Assembly (NCBI GenBank): GCA_014621425.1
Contig: JAANBB010000202.1
Coordinates: forward strand, 1 to 64,000
Reading direction: 5' to 3'
Source of the DNA: Cylindrodendrum hubeiense
Taxonomy: Eukaryota; Ascomycota; Sordariomycetes; Hypocreales; Nectriaceae
DNA length: 64,000 nucleotides
The first letter of the stretch is position 1. Every line of letters begins with the position of its first letter. A program made the translations under genes and the position numbers. Below the pieces are notes generated by a model. The model searched no databases. It was not told the DNA's origin and worked only from the letters and a program-made list of their open reading frames with translations. Shown here in pieces: positions 1 to 14,571 of the stretch.

Positions 1-3000
1 TAATTAGCTAAAAAAGAATATAATCACTCCAGTTTATTTATATCCCCGGGAATATAATAGATCTAGGATAGATAAAGGATAAGATATATACTTCTATTAG
101 AATAGGCTATTACAATCCTCCTATACTCTTAATATTATACTAGCCTAGATAGCCAGTTCACCATGACTATTTTACAAGCTCTTATTTAGTTTCTAATATA
201 GCTAATAGCTAATAAAGGTTCTTATCTAGGGAATCCATAACTTGCTAAATACTTTCTCAAAGAAGTGACCTATACTTATAATACTATAGATTGACTATTC
301 TCTAAGTTCTGTGAACTAGAGCTAGTTATACTAATTCACTATTATACTAGGTCTGTAATAGTACACTAATACAATCACATATATCAGAATAAGGTAATTA
401 TCAGTTAAAATTAACTACTAGCCAAGATTAATAACCCTATCAATATAATAAAAGTTAAGTATTATAAAATTAATATAGGGCTAACTAGCCCTTTATAAGC
501 TCTCTATTATTCCTAGTAATCTGAATATAATAATTAATAATACTTGCGGATTTCCTATAAAGTAGAAATTACTAAGTCAGTCTAGGATAGTAATTACCTC
601 TAAAAATACCAATTCTAGTTCTTAGACTCTATTTATAATAAACTATTATTTTATCTCACTAATAATTACTTTAAATATCTTAGTAAATAAGATAAGTATA
701 CCAGGGAAGACTTTAAGTAGGAAATATTATAAGATCTATAAATATAACTATTTCTCTTTAAGGAAAAGTCTTATTAATTAGAAGATTAGCTAAAATATAT
801 TTATAAAGTCTCTCTAAGTAAATATAAGATCAGACACTTAGATAGAGATAATAAGCTTAATCTAGAATAAAAATGTTTTTATATTAATTATATTCTTTAA
901 TTATTACCCTTCTTACATAAATAGTATTAAGATATTTAGATTATTAGATATTAACTAATCACAGAACTATAATAGAAATCTCTATCTCTTTACCTTTATA
1001 TAAGCTAGTACTTCTATATTAGAATTTAGGACTATTAGAACTACTATTACAGAATCTTAAGTCACTAAGAGATTACTAACTCTATATCTAATTAATCTCT
1101 TAATATTTAAATATACCTAAAAAAAGCTAAATAAAAGTATATTTATACCTTTATTTTAGAAACTTATATTATCTCTTATAATAGCTAGTAAATAATTCTT
1201 TAAGAAGATAAGTAACTTAAATAATAAGAAGTTTCTATAGGCTAGATAAAACCCTAGAGAATAGAATATATAATCTTTATAACTAGTATATTCCTTTACT
1301 AGATAATTTCAATTAACCAGGAAACAGATAGTATACTCTATATTTTAACTAGAAGAGCTAGTACTTATATAGTTAAGGTTAATTATAAGAGTATAAGAGA
1401 TATTTTCTAGGTAATTAATATTATACTTTTACTCTAGCTTAGTATATAGTATATATAGTCCTAGATTATAAAATATATCCTATATTTTAGACTAATTAAG
1501 TAATATATTTTATTAATAATCTAAGATACTATTAAATATAACTAAATAATTCCCTCTACTACTCTCTTCTATATCTTCTAGATCTTTATCTTCTTTACCT
1601 TTCTCTTTAACTTTATCTAGATATATATATACCTCTTACTAAAGAGACTTGACCTTTTCAGTTATTTCTATCCTAATATTAGCCCTATAATTATATATAT
1701 AGAATACTAGTTAGTTTTTAGTCTAAAAGGGCTTATGTGTATATTACTTAATAAAGCTTCTCTAGTTTTCTATAAATATCTTCTAGAAGGCTACCTATTT
1801 ATTATAAGTAATAGTTTATAATTATTATCCTCCTAAAGTCTAAGCTAGCTTAATACCTTTATTAAGAAGCTTATCTATTAAGAATATTAACTTAATATAA
1901 GATATAAGTGACTTAATATAATATTTAGCTAGAGTACTATCACACCTTAATATACCTTAATAGAGGTTTCTAATTACTATTAGCTATACAGGGTATATAA
2001 TAATAAACTATATATCTCTTATAATACTAGTTACTAACTGAAAGGTATAGTTAGTAAGGTTAAATAGTATTATAGGACCATACTTCACATTATATAATAC
2101 CTACTAATAATAAAAGGAAATAATAATATTATCAAAGAATTATTTATTATATTAATTAATAGACTATAATTAGTTTTTAATTATAATTATAAGATTAAGA
2201 TAAAATTTCAGATAGTATATATCTTTATTATTAGCTAGTTATAATCTATACTTATAACTCCTATAGTCTATTATAAATAGTTATTAGAGAATATTAATTA
2301 CTTCTATCCTACTAAATTAGAGTGTGATTATCTTTATAATAAGTTTATTTACTAAATAAAACTAATTAATTATAGTTAGTATATATCTAAATAAAAAATA
2401 TATTTAAGTATTTCTAAGATAGTAAAAGTGAGAGTAAGAGATTATATACTTAAATATATAGTTATTATATATATAATTAATCTATTATATTTGTATTTAC
2501 TATTAGTTAATAAGAAGGTTACTATCTCTATCTTCTAAGTCTTATAAATAGAGGTTATTAGCTAATTCTGGTAATATATAGCTATTCTATCTATTATCTT
2601 TATCTATATCCATATTTAAAATAGTATTTAAGTTTATAGTAATTAGGTTATTTAAGATATTAAGAGACCTATTCTTACTAATATCTTTATTAGGATTTAT
2701 AATAAGACTAGTATTAATAGTCTCCTTATAGAATAATATATTACTAAAATAATATCTATATAATATTTAAATAATATAAGATATAATATAAAAGTACACT
2801 CTTATATAAGAGTTAATAATTATAATTAATTATTAATATTATATCTTATATATATAATACTAACCCTAACCTAAAAGTTCATTCTAGCTATAAGAAAGTA
2901 TTCTCAGAAATTAAGTAACTTACTATAATATAATTAATTCTAAATCTAATAGTTTATAAAATAATAAAAAGAAATACTAATTAGGAAATTATATAGTTTA

Positions 3001-6000
3001 GATAGGGTTAAGTTCTCTAATTATAGAATGACTTTTATTTTAGTAGATAATTTAAATATACATCTCACTTAACCCTTAACTAATAAAATATTTTCATATA
3101 AGAATAATATATAGGGCCTAAAGGTAAATAAATAATAATATATACTATAAATTAGCTTAAAATAATATATAATTCTTTTTTTTTTCTTTTCTATTTTATA
3201 GTATATATATAGAAGAAGATATATACTAGAATTTGTTAACTTATTCTATCTAGGATAACTATTCTAAGTTAATAATATAACTATAAGATCACACTTCTAT
3301 ATAGACTTAGTATAATTTCCCTTTAATATTAATAATATAAAAGATAATAGTATTTATCTCAGAGGGGATTTAACTATACAATTTCAGAAAACAAGAAACT
3401 AATATGTTTTTAAAAATATTAGGATTATTTATAATTAGCTAGGATATTATATCCCACTTAGATCTTAATATATATTCTTGTCTTTTCCCTTTACTATCTC
3501 TAGGGACTATCTCCTTAACTAAATATTATATTTAATTCCTTTATATTATTACTTTTCAGTTTTAACCTTTACTTTATAATAATATAATAACTATCCTCTT
3601 TTATCTTTATAATAGCCTTTATTCTCTTATCTAGTTAGTTTTCAAGGAGAAAGGTCTAGCTTAGGAGTCCTAGTAAATACTAAATATTTAATTAAGATTA
3701 ATAATAATAATAGTAATAATATAGATACCTATCTATCTTCTAGGTTAGTAATCTCTAAAATTCTATTATAATTAATAATATAACCTATCTTAACTAGTAA
3801 CACTCTCCCTAATTAATTATAACTATTATTTAATACTTATTAGTATTAATTAGCAATTTAATAAGTAATAGTCTTATTAATTATTATAATAAGTTAAATA
3901 GTAACTTCCTTACTATTAAGAGTAGGGTTCCTAACTACTTCTAGGATATTTTAGATTAAAGTATATAGATATTATATTATAGCTAAATATATTACCTGGC
4001 TAATTATAGGTAAGGATTAGCAGTCTGGTATAGTTATAGTCTACTAAGATTAAAAGTAAGGCCCTATAAACACTTTAATAATATAGAGAAGGTCCTTCTA
4101 GAATTTATTAGTAAATTATTTAGTATAATTACTACTATCTTATTTTATATTCTTTAATATTATAATTATATACTCTTTGGTCTATAGGTATTCTAGGTTA
4201 CTCTTTTAGCTCTAGGTAAAATTAAGTACCTATTACTCAAGCTGAATAGACTATAGCTTTCCCTGTTCTGTACTAACCCCCCTAATATTTCTTTGATTAG
4301 AAGTGATAGGTAATCTAATATATAATATTAACCCTTCTTGAAGTAAGAGCTTATTACTCTTTTATTAGACTAATAGTATATATAAATCTTAATTAAACTA
4401 TTAAATTATATAGGTTATAATATCTATTATTATTTAACCTTTATCCTTAGTTTTATTAATAAGTATATAAATATCTAGAAAGGAAAGATAGGGTAATTTA
4501 AGGAAATACTAATAGACTGTATAATAGTTTATATTATTAAATACCTCTAAGAAACTATTATAATAATACTTCCCTAGTATAATTAGGCTGGATCTTTAAT
4601 CTATTTTAGATAAGTAGAATAGATATTATATTATAATTACTTTAATATTAGTAGTCCTAATAGGTAAGATAACTATAAGCTTTTTCCAATCCTTTTCTTA
4701 TAAATAGTAAGAGATATCTCCGGATAACTTACTAAATATCTTTATTACTAAATTAAATATACTAAACTAGTACTAGTAGGTATTAGTCTAAATATAACTT
4801 TAAAATATTTATTTATAGTATATAAGTAATATATATATTATTAATCTGTTTACTTACTATTTACTTCTAAGTAAAAATATTAAAGGTATCTTAATTAATT
4901 ATTATCTTATATTACTTTATAATTATTAATTTCCATTACTTATTATTCTATAAAATAACTAATTAAGATATAGAGAACTTAAGTATACTACTTAAATAGA
5001 ATATATAAAATATCTCCCTTTCTACCTTTAACTTATTCCCGTAAAATAGACTAATATCCTAACTTAATACTATAATAAGCTATATTTAGATTTAGCTATA
5101 ACTATCTATTAATAAGAGATCTTACTAATTTATCTATAACTAAATACTTAAGGTAGGGGAGAACTTATCTAGGGATATATTAACCACTACCTATATTCTA
5201 TCTTCTCTTATAATCTTATTTATAGATTAACTTACCTTAATTATATAATTTACAGGTTTATTAGAGCTTAGTTATAGAAGATTAAGTTTATTTAATATAT
5301 CTCTATAATATTACTATTTAATACTATCTAACTATAACCTCTAGCCTTTTATTATTAACTTCTAACTAGTCCTTAAATAATTATATATCCCCCTTAATAA
5401 TTAATATTAAATACTCTTATTCTTTTTTAGATTCTAGATATTCTGTTATATTATATATAGCCTATAAGCTATATAATATAAATAGATAATTCTCTTCTAT
5501 CTATTAGGTGAGATTTCTATCTTGAAAAGCTTAATAGAGATTTATTATATATCCGGGGTCTACCTGATAGTTATTACCAGTATTCTAGGTATAGGTGAGG
5601 GTATTAATAGGTAGTCTTACTATTATAAGTAAGTATAGCCTTACTTACTAGTAAATAGAATCTATCTCTTCTAAATTAGTGTCCTGTAATTATTTATTAT
5701 TATTATCTTTATTATCTGGTTTTGTGATCTTATATTATCTTTTTGCTAGTAAGTTTAACTTGTTTTAATATATTATATTACTAATTAGTTTATACTTTAT
5801 TTTCCCTGCTTTTATATCTTTATATAAATATAAATCTATTATTTATATTCTAGTCTTGAAGATTTAATACTTAATCTTTTTTTCCTATAGATAGAAATAG
5901 CTGATAATAGATACTTATTATAATAAGATATAGACTATTTTCTCTAGGGGGTTTAAGTATAAATTAATCTCCCTGGAGAGGGCTGGTATTATGGATAGAT

Positions 6001-6402
6001 TAGTTATATTATATGTCTTAGATTATTATAAAAATTAGATAATCCCTATTAAGCTTCCTATTATATTATGTTAATATAGTTATTAATATAAGTAGATAGT
6101 AGGAATAAAAATACTATCCTACTTACCTCTAGGTCTATACTGTCTTTTTAACCTGTATTTATTATTTTTTCTTATTAAGTTAGTATACTTATTATAGATA
6201 AGGGGACTATCTAAACTGTTTATATAATCCCCCTATATAGTGATTTCTTTTTACTTTTATAAGGTAAATATATATAGTTTTTAAATATATATATATAATA
6301 ATAAGAAATAATCTAATTTTAGTTAGTCTAGTATTCCTTTCCTCTAAGGGTAAAAATAGATAATAAGATATTTAAGAGTATTAGTATAATAAGCTAGATT
6401 TC
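1..6402. repeat. AT-rich, RIP-like degraded repeat DNA, no gene
   Basis: This stretch is dominated by A and T (about 16 of 60 bases are G or C in the first line, fewer in many others), with TpA steps everywhere and very few CpA or TpG steps. No open frame of useful length and no protein motif could be recognised on either strand. In filamentous ascomycetes this composition is the known product of repeat-induced point mutation acting on transposon copies. The identity of the original elements is not recoverable by eye. A centromeric or subtelomeric location is possible but nothing in the sequence proves it. Confidence 0.8.
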
Positions 6403-6789
6403 ACTTCTAGGGATAGGATTCTAGTAAGTAATCCTATCCCTCTACTTATTCTGGGATTTTACCCTTAGGGATAAGATTCTGGTAGGGGATCCTATCTCTT
6501 TACTTACTCTATAATTTTACCCCTAAGGGTAGGATTCTAGTAGGTAATCCTATCCCTCTACTTATTCTAGGATTTTATCTCTAGGAGTAAGATTTTAGTG
6601 GGGAATCTTATCTCTCTACTTATTCTATAATTTTACCCCTAGGGGTAAGATTTTAGTGGGGAATCCTATCTCTTTACTTACTCTATGATTTTATTCCTAG
6701 GGGTAGGATTCTAGTAGGCAATCTTATTCCTCTATTTATTCTGGGATATTTTACCCCTAGGGGTAAGATTCTAGTAGTGGGTTCTTACT
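6403..6789. repeat. Tandem array of ~59-bp hairpin units, about 6.5 copies
   Basis: Units begin near 6403, 6463, 6523, 6581, 6640, 6699 and 6759 (last one partial). Each holds a GGATAGGATT-like arm, a roughly 9-base spacer and the complementary AATCCTATCC-like arm, then a CTCTACTTATTCT block. Unit junctions form a second palindrome, perfect as TTACCCCTAGGGGTAA at 6633-6648 and again at 6751-6766. Copies differ mainly by C/T and G/A changes. It is not a CRISPR array: units vary throughout and have no distinct spacers. Its function is unknown; it may be a satellite or an internal repeat of a dead transposon. Confidence 0.85.
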
Positions 6790-9700
6790 TATACTATATA
6801 GCTTAAATATAATATAATATTAAATAACTGAACCTCTTAAGAATAAGTTATATATATATATAGTAAAGTAAAGTTTAGTCTTAATTATCCTATTATTAAT
6901 AGAGTTATTAGTATTATAGAATTATAGGAACTATATATATAAGAGTTAGAGTCTAGTTAGTTTCTAGTTATATTATCTATTAGTAACTTTATATTATATA
7001 GTATATATCTATTAAAATCAGTTAATAATATCAGTATACTTAAGATTTCTTAGTCCTAATCTACTACCTAAATACCAGTTTTCTCCCTATAATTATATTA
7101 TATTAATCTGTTAGTTTTATTAAGTTTAGGAGATTATTAATCCCTTTTATTATTATTACTATCTTTATTATTATTGTTATTACTGTTATTGTTATCTCTG
7201 CTGTTATTATTAACACTCTCATTATAATCTTAATTAAGGATATATAAACCTCGGGCTCTTTAACTAGAGTTTAGTTTGCTAGAATCTCCTAATTCTATAG
7301 GATAAGGTTTAATATTACCTATATAATAGCTTTAGTCTCTTATGCTAGTAACTGGTTAATTTATCGAGGAATAGATTCTAGGCTCCTGGGTGCTATTTGT
7401 ATACTTGTTGAGATCTATAACTATTATTATAGGATAGTTCTGACCTAAATTATATTTTTCCTAAACTTGAATAGGGGTTTTCACTATCTTTTCCTTGGAG
7501 AGTAAGGAAGGTAAAGGAGGTGTAATTAGTGTGTTTAAGCTTGGTGAGAGAGAATTATCTGTTAAGTAGGGTAAGGTATATTTATAACTTAATTTAGTAA
7601 ATATCAATTTAATAGTGTCCTTGTAATAATTAGCCTTCGGGGTATCTTTATACTCTGTACTATTATTATACTCCTTTTATAGGGAATAGTTCTCGGTTAC
7701 TATAGGAGATAGATAAGTGAGGATAGACAGGGCCTAAGGATTATTATTAGGCTCTTTATTATCTAAGACTGATAATAATATTATATTGAGGGGTATTGTA
7801 ATTTTGAATGTAATTAGTATTTTACTAGTTAGATAATTAAGGTTAATATGTTGGCTCAGTATATAGTTAGGGATGGTTATTGTGGAGAAGGGCTTATAGG
7901 TGTCCTGTTTTTTATCTTTTTCTATAATAATAGCAATCTCTATCAGTCCTTATAAGCTTCTTATCTTAGTATAGGGATTTTGGGATATTATTTTAGATAT
8001 TATTGTTATATTTAAGTGTGTTATTTAGAAGGTTTAGTCTCTTAATATTATTACCTACTCTTTTATTACTAGGAGAAGGGGGAATGGAATTAATAGCTTT
8101 TAAGGTAATAATATAACTTAATATGTTAATATTATTCTTTATGCTGTTATTAGTAGTAGCACAGATTATCTCACTGATAATTTCCTTAATTAATTGGAAA
8201 TTTATATAGGTATTGATATTAGTCAAGTCCTTCCTGGTTAGAATAGGCTAAGGATTCTCTGTGTTATATATAGGAGACTGAGTAATTAGGGTATTAAAAA
8301 GGGCAGGCTGTATCTTAGGAGTCCTTGTATAAATATTGGGCTTTTGTTTTAGCTTGAAAGGATCTTATTATTTGATTGTGAAAGGAGGATTTATAGTGGT
8401 GAGTGTGAAGAAAAAGCTGTTAGGAATGAAAATTATAGATAGGATGTATTGTAAGATTAAGAATAATCTAGGAGTGGAGGATCTCTAGCTTTTATTAAGT
8501 TATTTTCCTTTCTTTATCCATAATAGCTAAGTGACCCTCCTTTAAAAAGGAATAAGAGCACTCTAATTCTTAAGTTAATAGTACTAGTTAGTGACCTAAA
8601 ATAATAGTTTAATTTAGCTGGATTAGGGAGAGAAGGTTAGACTAAATTAATATACTTGGAAATAAATAGAAATGTTACTGATATTATTCTGTTATTAATA
8701 AGCCTCCCTTTTTATTAGTCAGTTTGCGAGCTAATAGTTAAACTGTCTCTTTAAGTAATATAGTTAGCTTAACTAGAGTAAAGATTAGTGATCTAGTAAG
8801 ATCACCTCCTTCTCTTTTCCTTATTTAGTAAATTAGCTTACTAGGCTTTAATTAACTGACTTCTATTATCTCTATTAGATAGTATTACCTGGAAAGGATT
8901 ATAGCTAGGTGCTCAAGTATATGGAATTAGAGATAAATATATTATCTCTGAGTATACTTAATATCCTATCTATAAGAATAGTATTATTATAGCCTTTTAA
9001 TATTATAGTTAAGTTATAACCTATTCTATTATAGAAATCTTTTTTATTCACTTATATAGCTATTACTATCTTATACTCTATTCGGGCAGTTTAGCTAGTA
9101 TTAGGTCTATCTTATAATTATAGTCAAGGAAATTTTAATAAGATCTAGGGATAATTATACTTATTATTTATAGTAGAGGTTATTAGGAGTATTATAGAAA
9201 TCTAATAGCTTATATAAAATAAGAGTATATAACCACTTAATAATAATTAGTTATCCTCTGAGACCATAATATACACCTATTATCTTACTATAATACTAAT
9301 CTTAAATATATCTACCTTCCTTATTAAGTAATAATAATAGGATAATTAACAAGTAATAACTAGATAGCTCCCTACTAGATATAAGGATATATTTATATGT
9401 TCAGATTAGGTATAGCAGGTATAGATTATTATAGACTAAGGTACTCTTAACAAGTCTATAGTAATTATTCTTATTTCCTTTTTCCTAAGGTATTAAATTA
9501 TTATAAAGTAAAGGTTTACTTAAGGTGAGAGTAGTGTACTAAGCTTAATTACTATTACTAGTAGTTACTAGTTCCCTTTAATAAGTTATATTACCTCTTA
9601 AGCCTGTAGTAATCCCTCCTCTCTTTTCTCTATAATATTAAACTATTAATCTTAAGAACTCTTAATAATCACTTGTTATCTTGTCTAAGAGGAAACTATT

Positions 9701-10372
9701 TTTATCTTGTCAATTAAGGAACTGAGATTATATTAGATTAAAGTCCTATTTAATAACTTGGATTATAAGCTAGGGGTTATCAATATATAGCTAGTGGATA
9801 ATAAGGGTTAATATATAAAGTTAATAATAAATATAGCTATAGGTAATATTATTACAGGTAGAGAACTTATTATGTTTATTTTATCTAATTATTAAATTAC
9901 TATTTTTAGTAATTTGGAAAGAACTAAGGGGGGTAAACTATTAAGGGGTAGGATTATATAGGATAATGTGAATAGAGTTACTAGACTACTAGTTAATTGT
10001 ACTTATATTATATTATAGTAATAAATAATAGGGTATACTGTTAATAAATATTAATATAGTGAAGATAGCTAAGAGAGGAAGAAATGTAAGTAGTAAAGAT
10101 ATGTTACTTAGAAAAGGACTAATAAAGAAGAATAATAAGTGTGCGAGTTAAGGTAATATTACTAAACTAAAGGTTATAAATAGTTAAAGGAAAGTAAAGT
10201 AGGAGGAAGAGATAATAGAGGTATATAGAGTGGTGAGGCCAGGGACTGACTGCTTTATATGTAATATAAAAGCAGTGAGTGATTATAGATCTGAAGATTT
10301 CCTAGTTTAGTAATCGCCGAAATAGTAGACTGAGATTACCATTTCCAGAGTTAGGCAAGCTATTTTAATTTT
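6790..10372. repeat. AT-rich degraded repeat DNA with a less mutated patch near 10.25-10.35 kb
   Basis: Same TpA-rich composition as the left part, with microsatellite-like TTATTA/TTGTTA runs around 7140-7215. About 7,150-8,500 and 10,230-10,350 keep somewhat more G and TpG. The short open frames here are fragments of low-complexity I/N/L-rich translation and are not supported as genes. Confidence 0.7.
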
Positions 10373-11661
10373 TACTCTATTAATAGTCCTAAATACTAGT
10401 ATTTCACCCTATATACTCATATAAACCACCCTCTATCTATATTATATACCTCCTATTAATTGCAAATCTATTATAATATTCCGCAATCAAAGTATCCCGA
10501 AAAGCTCTACATCTACCTCTTTACAAATAACTCCCTCCATACTATCACAATAACTTCCTTAACCTAATACTACCTATCTATATCTTAGCTTAGACACTGC
10601 TCTAATCTGTAACATACCTCCTCCTTGTCTTTCAATCCTATTACTATTTAGCATATAATATAATAGTCTGTCTATCTCTTAAGCTATCTCTAGAACTCCT
10701 CCACTTCCTCTATTTCCTTTATTATCTCTGTCTCTATCTATTATTACATAAATACCCTACTTTAATTTACTTGTATAAATTCCTCTTTAATTATATTAGC
10801 AATACCCTTATCACTCTTTACTATATTATTTCCCACTACTAATAACCCCTTACCAGGTCTTATTACTCCCTCTCCTTTATATATTACCTTAGTTACCACT
10901 TTTTCCCCCTATATACCTATTCACTTTCAATAAATATTATACTATTCTTCTCCCTCTTCACATTCCTATTAGTCTATATACCTATCTATAACCCAGTCCA
11001 ATACTATTCTATAATAATCCTAGCTCCTAATAAACTCTAATACTATTTTGTTCTAGTCTTTAATATCTAATCTTTTTATCTTAATTATCTCTTATTTATT
11101 ATCCTTTTTATCTATACTTATCTATCCACCACAAACTACTTAATCCTAACTTAGCTTTCTATCTTATCCTACTTATTTACTTTCTTATATAAAGTTATAT
11201 AATTATTATAGTATACCTATATATACTACAAGCTATATATCCAGTATATTAATCCCTAATCTTAATATATTAATTACTATAATTAACTTACCCTTATCTC
11301 TATTATTTATTACTTATATCTCTATATACTAGGCCTTATCCTTATTATTATTCACTTTATTCTAATATATTAAATAACCTATTATAGCCCCTAACCTCTC
11401 TACTCACTCAATTAACTTAGTATATATAATTACCTTTCTATTTAATCCCCTCTCTATCTATATACAGACTAAGTCATATATAAGTTAATCCTCTTCTTCC
11501 TAACCCTCTCCCTTATAAATTCCCTTTCTCTTTTACTTTATCCTAATCTAATTACTCTTTCTAGTTACCCTGTCTTTATCTTAATTACCCCCTACTATAA
11601 TAATATAATACTGGATATTTATTCTTATTATCTATTCCCTGAATAGTAGTGTTCTTATTAT
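10373..11661 (+). repeat. Direct repeat A, copy 1 (~1.29 kb)
   Basis: This block aligns along its whole length with 13,267-14,571 in the same orientation, starting at ACTCTATTAATAG and ending just after GAATAGTAGTGTTCTTATT. Landmarks shared in order include the GCAATYAAAGTAT block, the AAAGCTCTA block and the TAATATAATACT block near the end. Where the copies differ the change is nearly always a transition, and this copy often keeps CpA where the other has TpA. This is direct sequence evidence that repeats here were mutated by a RIP-like process. The coding content of the original element was not recognised. Confidence 0.8.
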
Positions 11662-11689
11662 TAGATTCAGGTACTATTTATAATAATAA

Positions 11690-12260
11690 TAATTTGCAGA
11701 TCTTAAACTCCTTACCCCTTAAATCCTTCTTTTATATAATAAGCTTTATCTCTATATTCACATACTAGCCCGGATTTGATCTTATTAGATACTAAAAATA
11801 CAGGTTTGAGAATACTTTCTATTTCCCCTTTACCTAGCTAAATTATATCTATTACTATTATTAGATTATCTTATATCTTTACCTAATATAGCTATTAAAT
11901 TATCTTATCTAATATTACTATCAGGTTATCTTATTTAATATTATTATTAGATTAACTCCTCTCCCCCCATGGAATTATACTAATAACTATCACCGCTATT
12001 TTACTCTACTCTCTGAACTGTAGTTATAATAAGTATCTTATATATTGATTTTTATTCTTTCTATTATTAGTTTTTTTCTATTATATTCTCTTTTTCTTCT
12101 TTAATTTTATCTAGTCTATTTTCTTCTTTTTTCCTCTTCTCTTTATTGTATTTATATGTAATAATAATAGTATAATTTTAATATCTAATAGTTAAACTCT
12201 TTTTAACCCTTAGCCTTTTATATTCTCTTATTTCTTCTCTTTTCTATTATTATACTTTCT
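11690..12260 (+). repeat. Direct repeat B, copy 1 (~0.57 kb)
   Basis: Aligns with about 12,405-13,065 in the same orientation. Shared landmarks are a GATCTTAAA start, a ATACTAAAAATAC/AGTATTAAAAATAC segment, TACTTTCTATTTCCCCTTTA, TTAGATTAACTC, ACTAATAACTAT and TATAATAGTATAATTTTAA-like blocks. A short related GCGGAT...GTGGATCTT motif recurs near 12,290 and 12,390. Differences are mostly transitions with several small length changes. Confidence 0.7.
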
Positions 12261-12404
12261 ATTATACTAATAGGTACTTTTAAGATCTGCGGATATAGAT
12301 AATAGTAATAGTAAACCGTGGATCTTTAACCCTAAATCCCTACTTTTAACCTTATCCTATATTTTCTAATAGCTAGTAAAATCCGCGGATTTAGGTATTA
12401 TTAT

Positions 12405-13065
12405 TAGTAGTCTGTGGATCTTAAATCCTTTTCCTTAACCCTCCCCTTTCTATTTCTAGTAGATAGTAAGTCTCTTATTCTTTTATACCCGTATACTGGC
12501 GTGGACTTGACCCTATTAAGTATTAAAAATACGGATTTGGGGGTACTTTCTATTTCCCCTTTATTTATTTAAACTATATATTACTATCTTAGTATACTTC
12601 CTATAATATTAATAATTATTATTAGGTTATCCTATATCTCTACTTGATATTATTATTAGGTTATCTTACTTAATATAACTATTAGTCTGTCTTACTTGAT
12701 ATTTATATTAGTCTATCTTATTTAATATTATTATTAGTCTGTCTTATTTAATATTTATATTAGATTAACTCCCCCAAAACTGTACTAATAACTATTATTA
12801 TTTTACTTTGCTCTCTGGACTATAACTATAACTATTGCCTTCTGTATTTATCTTCTTCTTTTACTTTTCCTAATAGTCTTTTTCTATTCTTTTTCTCTTT
12901 TTCTATTCCTTTTCCTTCTATCCTATTCTCCCTTTCCTTTTTATTCTTAGTATTATAATTATATATAATAGTATAATTTTAATTATAAATAATTAATCTT
13001 TTCTTTAATCCCTAGTCTTCTATATTCTCTTATTTCTCTTCTTTTTCATTATCTATCTCTACCTA
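12405..13065 (+). repeat. Direct repeat B, copy 2
   Basis: Second copy of the 11,690-12,260 repeat. It lies between B copy 1 and A copy 2, so the local order is A, B, B', A' with all copies in one orientation. That order could come from a tandem array of a larger A/B unit or from nested insertions. Confidence 0.7.
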
Positions 13066-13266
13066 GCTTTTTCTCTTTCTTAATATAATCAGTATACTAT
13101 CTAGTAAAACTGGCTTGTATCTAACTCTCCCTATTCTACCTTTCCTCCTAATCATTAATATATCCGATTAGCCTATTTATTATTCATATTAAATCTATCT
13201 GCCTTTATTATCTTCCCTATTATCTTATCTGTTCTTAGTTAGTCCTATATAAATACCCTGGTATAT

Positions 13267-14571
13267 AACTCTATTAATAGCCCCGAGTACTGGTATTTTA
13301 CCCTATATATTTATATAAACTACCTTCTATCTATATTATATATCTTCTATTAATTGTAAATCTATTAGGATATTTCGCAATTAAAGTATTCTAAAAAGCT
13401 CTATATTCTTCTCTTTATAAATAACTCCTTCCTTATTATTATAATAGCTTCCTTGACCTAATATTATCTATCTATATCTTAACTTAAATACTACTCTAAT
13501 ATGTAATATACCTTCTTATTATTATTATTTAAGTCCGTGACTATTTAGTATATAATATAATAGCTAGCCTATCTCTTAAGCTATCTCTGGAACTTATTTA
13601 CTTCCTTTACTTTCTTTATTACCTTTTTCCCTGTTTGTTATTATATAAATATCCTTATTTGGCCTATTTATATAAACTCTTCTTTAATAGTATTTATAAC
13701 TATCTTATTATCCTCTATTATATTATTTCCTAACTATAATAATCCCTTACTAGGTCCTATCACTCCCTTTTCTTTACTTATTATCTTAACTATTACTTCT
13801 CTTTCTTTCTCTCCCTATATATTACCTATTTACCTTTAATAAATATTATATTATTTTTCTCCTTCCTTACATTCCTATCAATTTATATACCTATCTATAA
13901 CCCAGTCTAATATTATTCTGCGATAATCCTAGCTCTCTATGAACTTTAATACTATTTTATTCTAATCTTATATCTCTGATCCTTCTACCTTAACTATCTC
14001 TTATTTATTACTTTTTAAGCCTAAACCTATCTATTTACCACAAATTATTATAAATTTACTTAGCTTTCTATCTTACCCTACTCACTCACTTTCTTATATA
14101 AAGTTATATAGTTATTATAATATACCCGCATATATTATAAGTTATATATCTAATATATTAATCCCCAATTCTAATATATTAATTACTATTATTAACCTAT
14201 TACTATCTCTATTACCTATTATCTATATATTTATATACTAGGCCTTACTCTTATTATTATTCACTTTATTCTAATATATCAAATACCCTAATATAGCCCC
14301 TAGCCTCTCTATTCACTTAATTGACTTGGTATATATAATTACCTTTCTATTTAACCCCCTCTCTATCTATTTGTAGACTAAGTTATATACAAGCTAATTC
14401 TCTTCCTCCTGACCCTCTCCCCTATTAAATCCTTTTCTCTTTTACTTTATTCTCACCTGACCACCCTTTCTAACTGCCCTATCTTTACCCTGATCACTAT
14501 CTACTATGATAATATAATACTAAATATTTATTCTTATTATCTGTTCTCTGAATAGTAATATCCTAGTTACT
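13267..14571 (+). repeat. Direct repeat A, copy 2 (~1.3 kb)
   Basis: Second copy of 10,373-11,661. Compared with copy 1 many CpA steps have become TpA (for example GCAATCAAAG in copy 1 is GCAATTAAAG here), while some sites keep G where copy 1 has A. The reciprocal pattern fits independent RIP of two copies rather than ordinary divergence. Confidence 0.8.

Noticed and set aside
6403..6789. Possible CRISPR array
   Set aside because: Whole units repeat with point differences and there are no unique spacers or cas genes; the host is eukaryotic.
7993..8226. 77-residue minus-strand open frame
   Set aside because: Asn/Ile-rich low-complexity product in decayed repeat DNA without motif.
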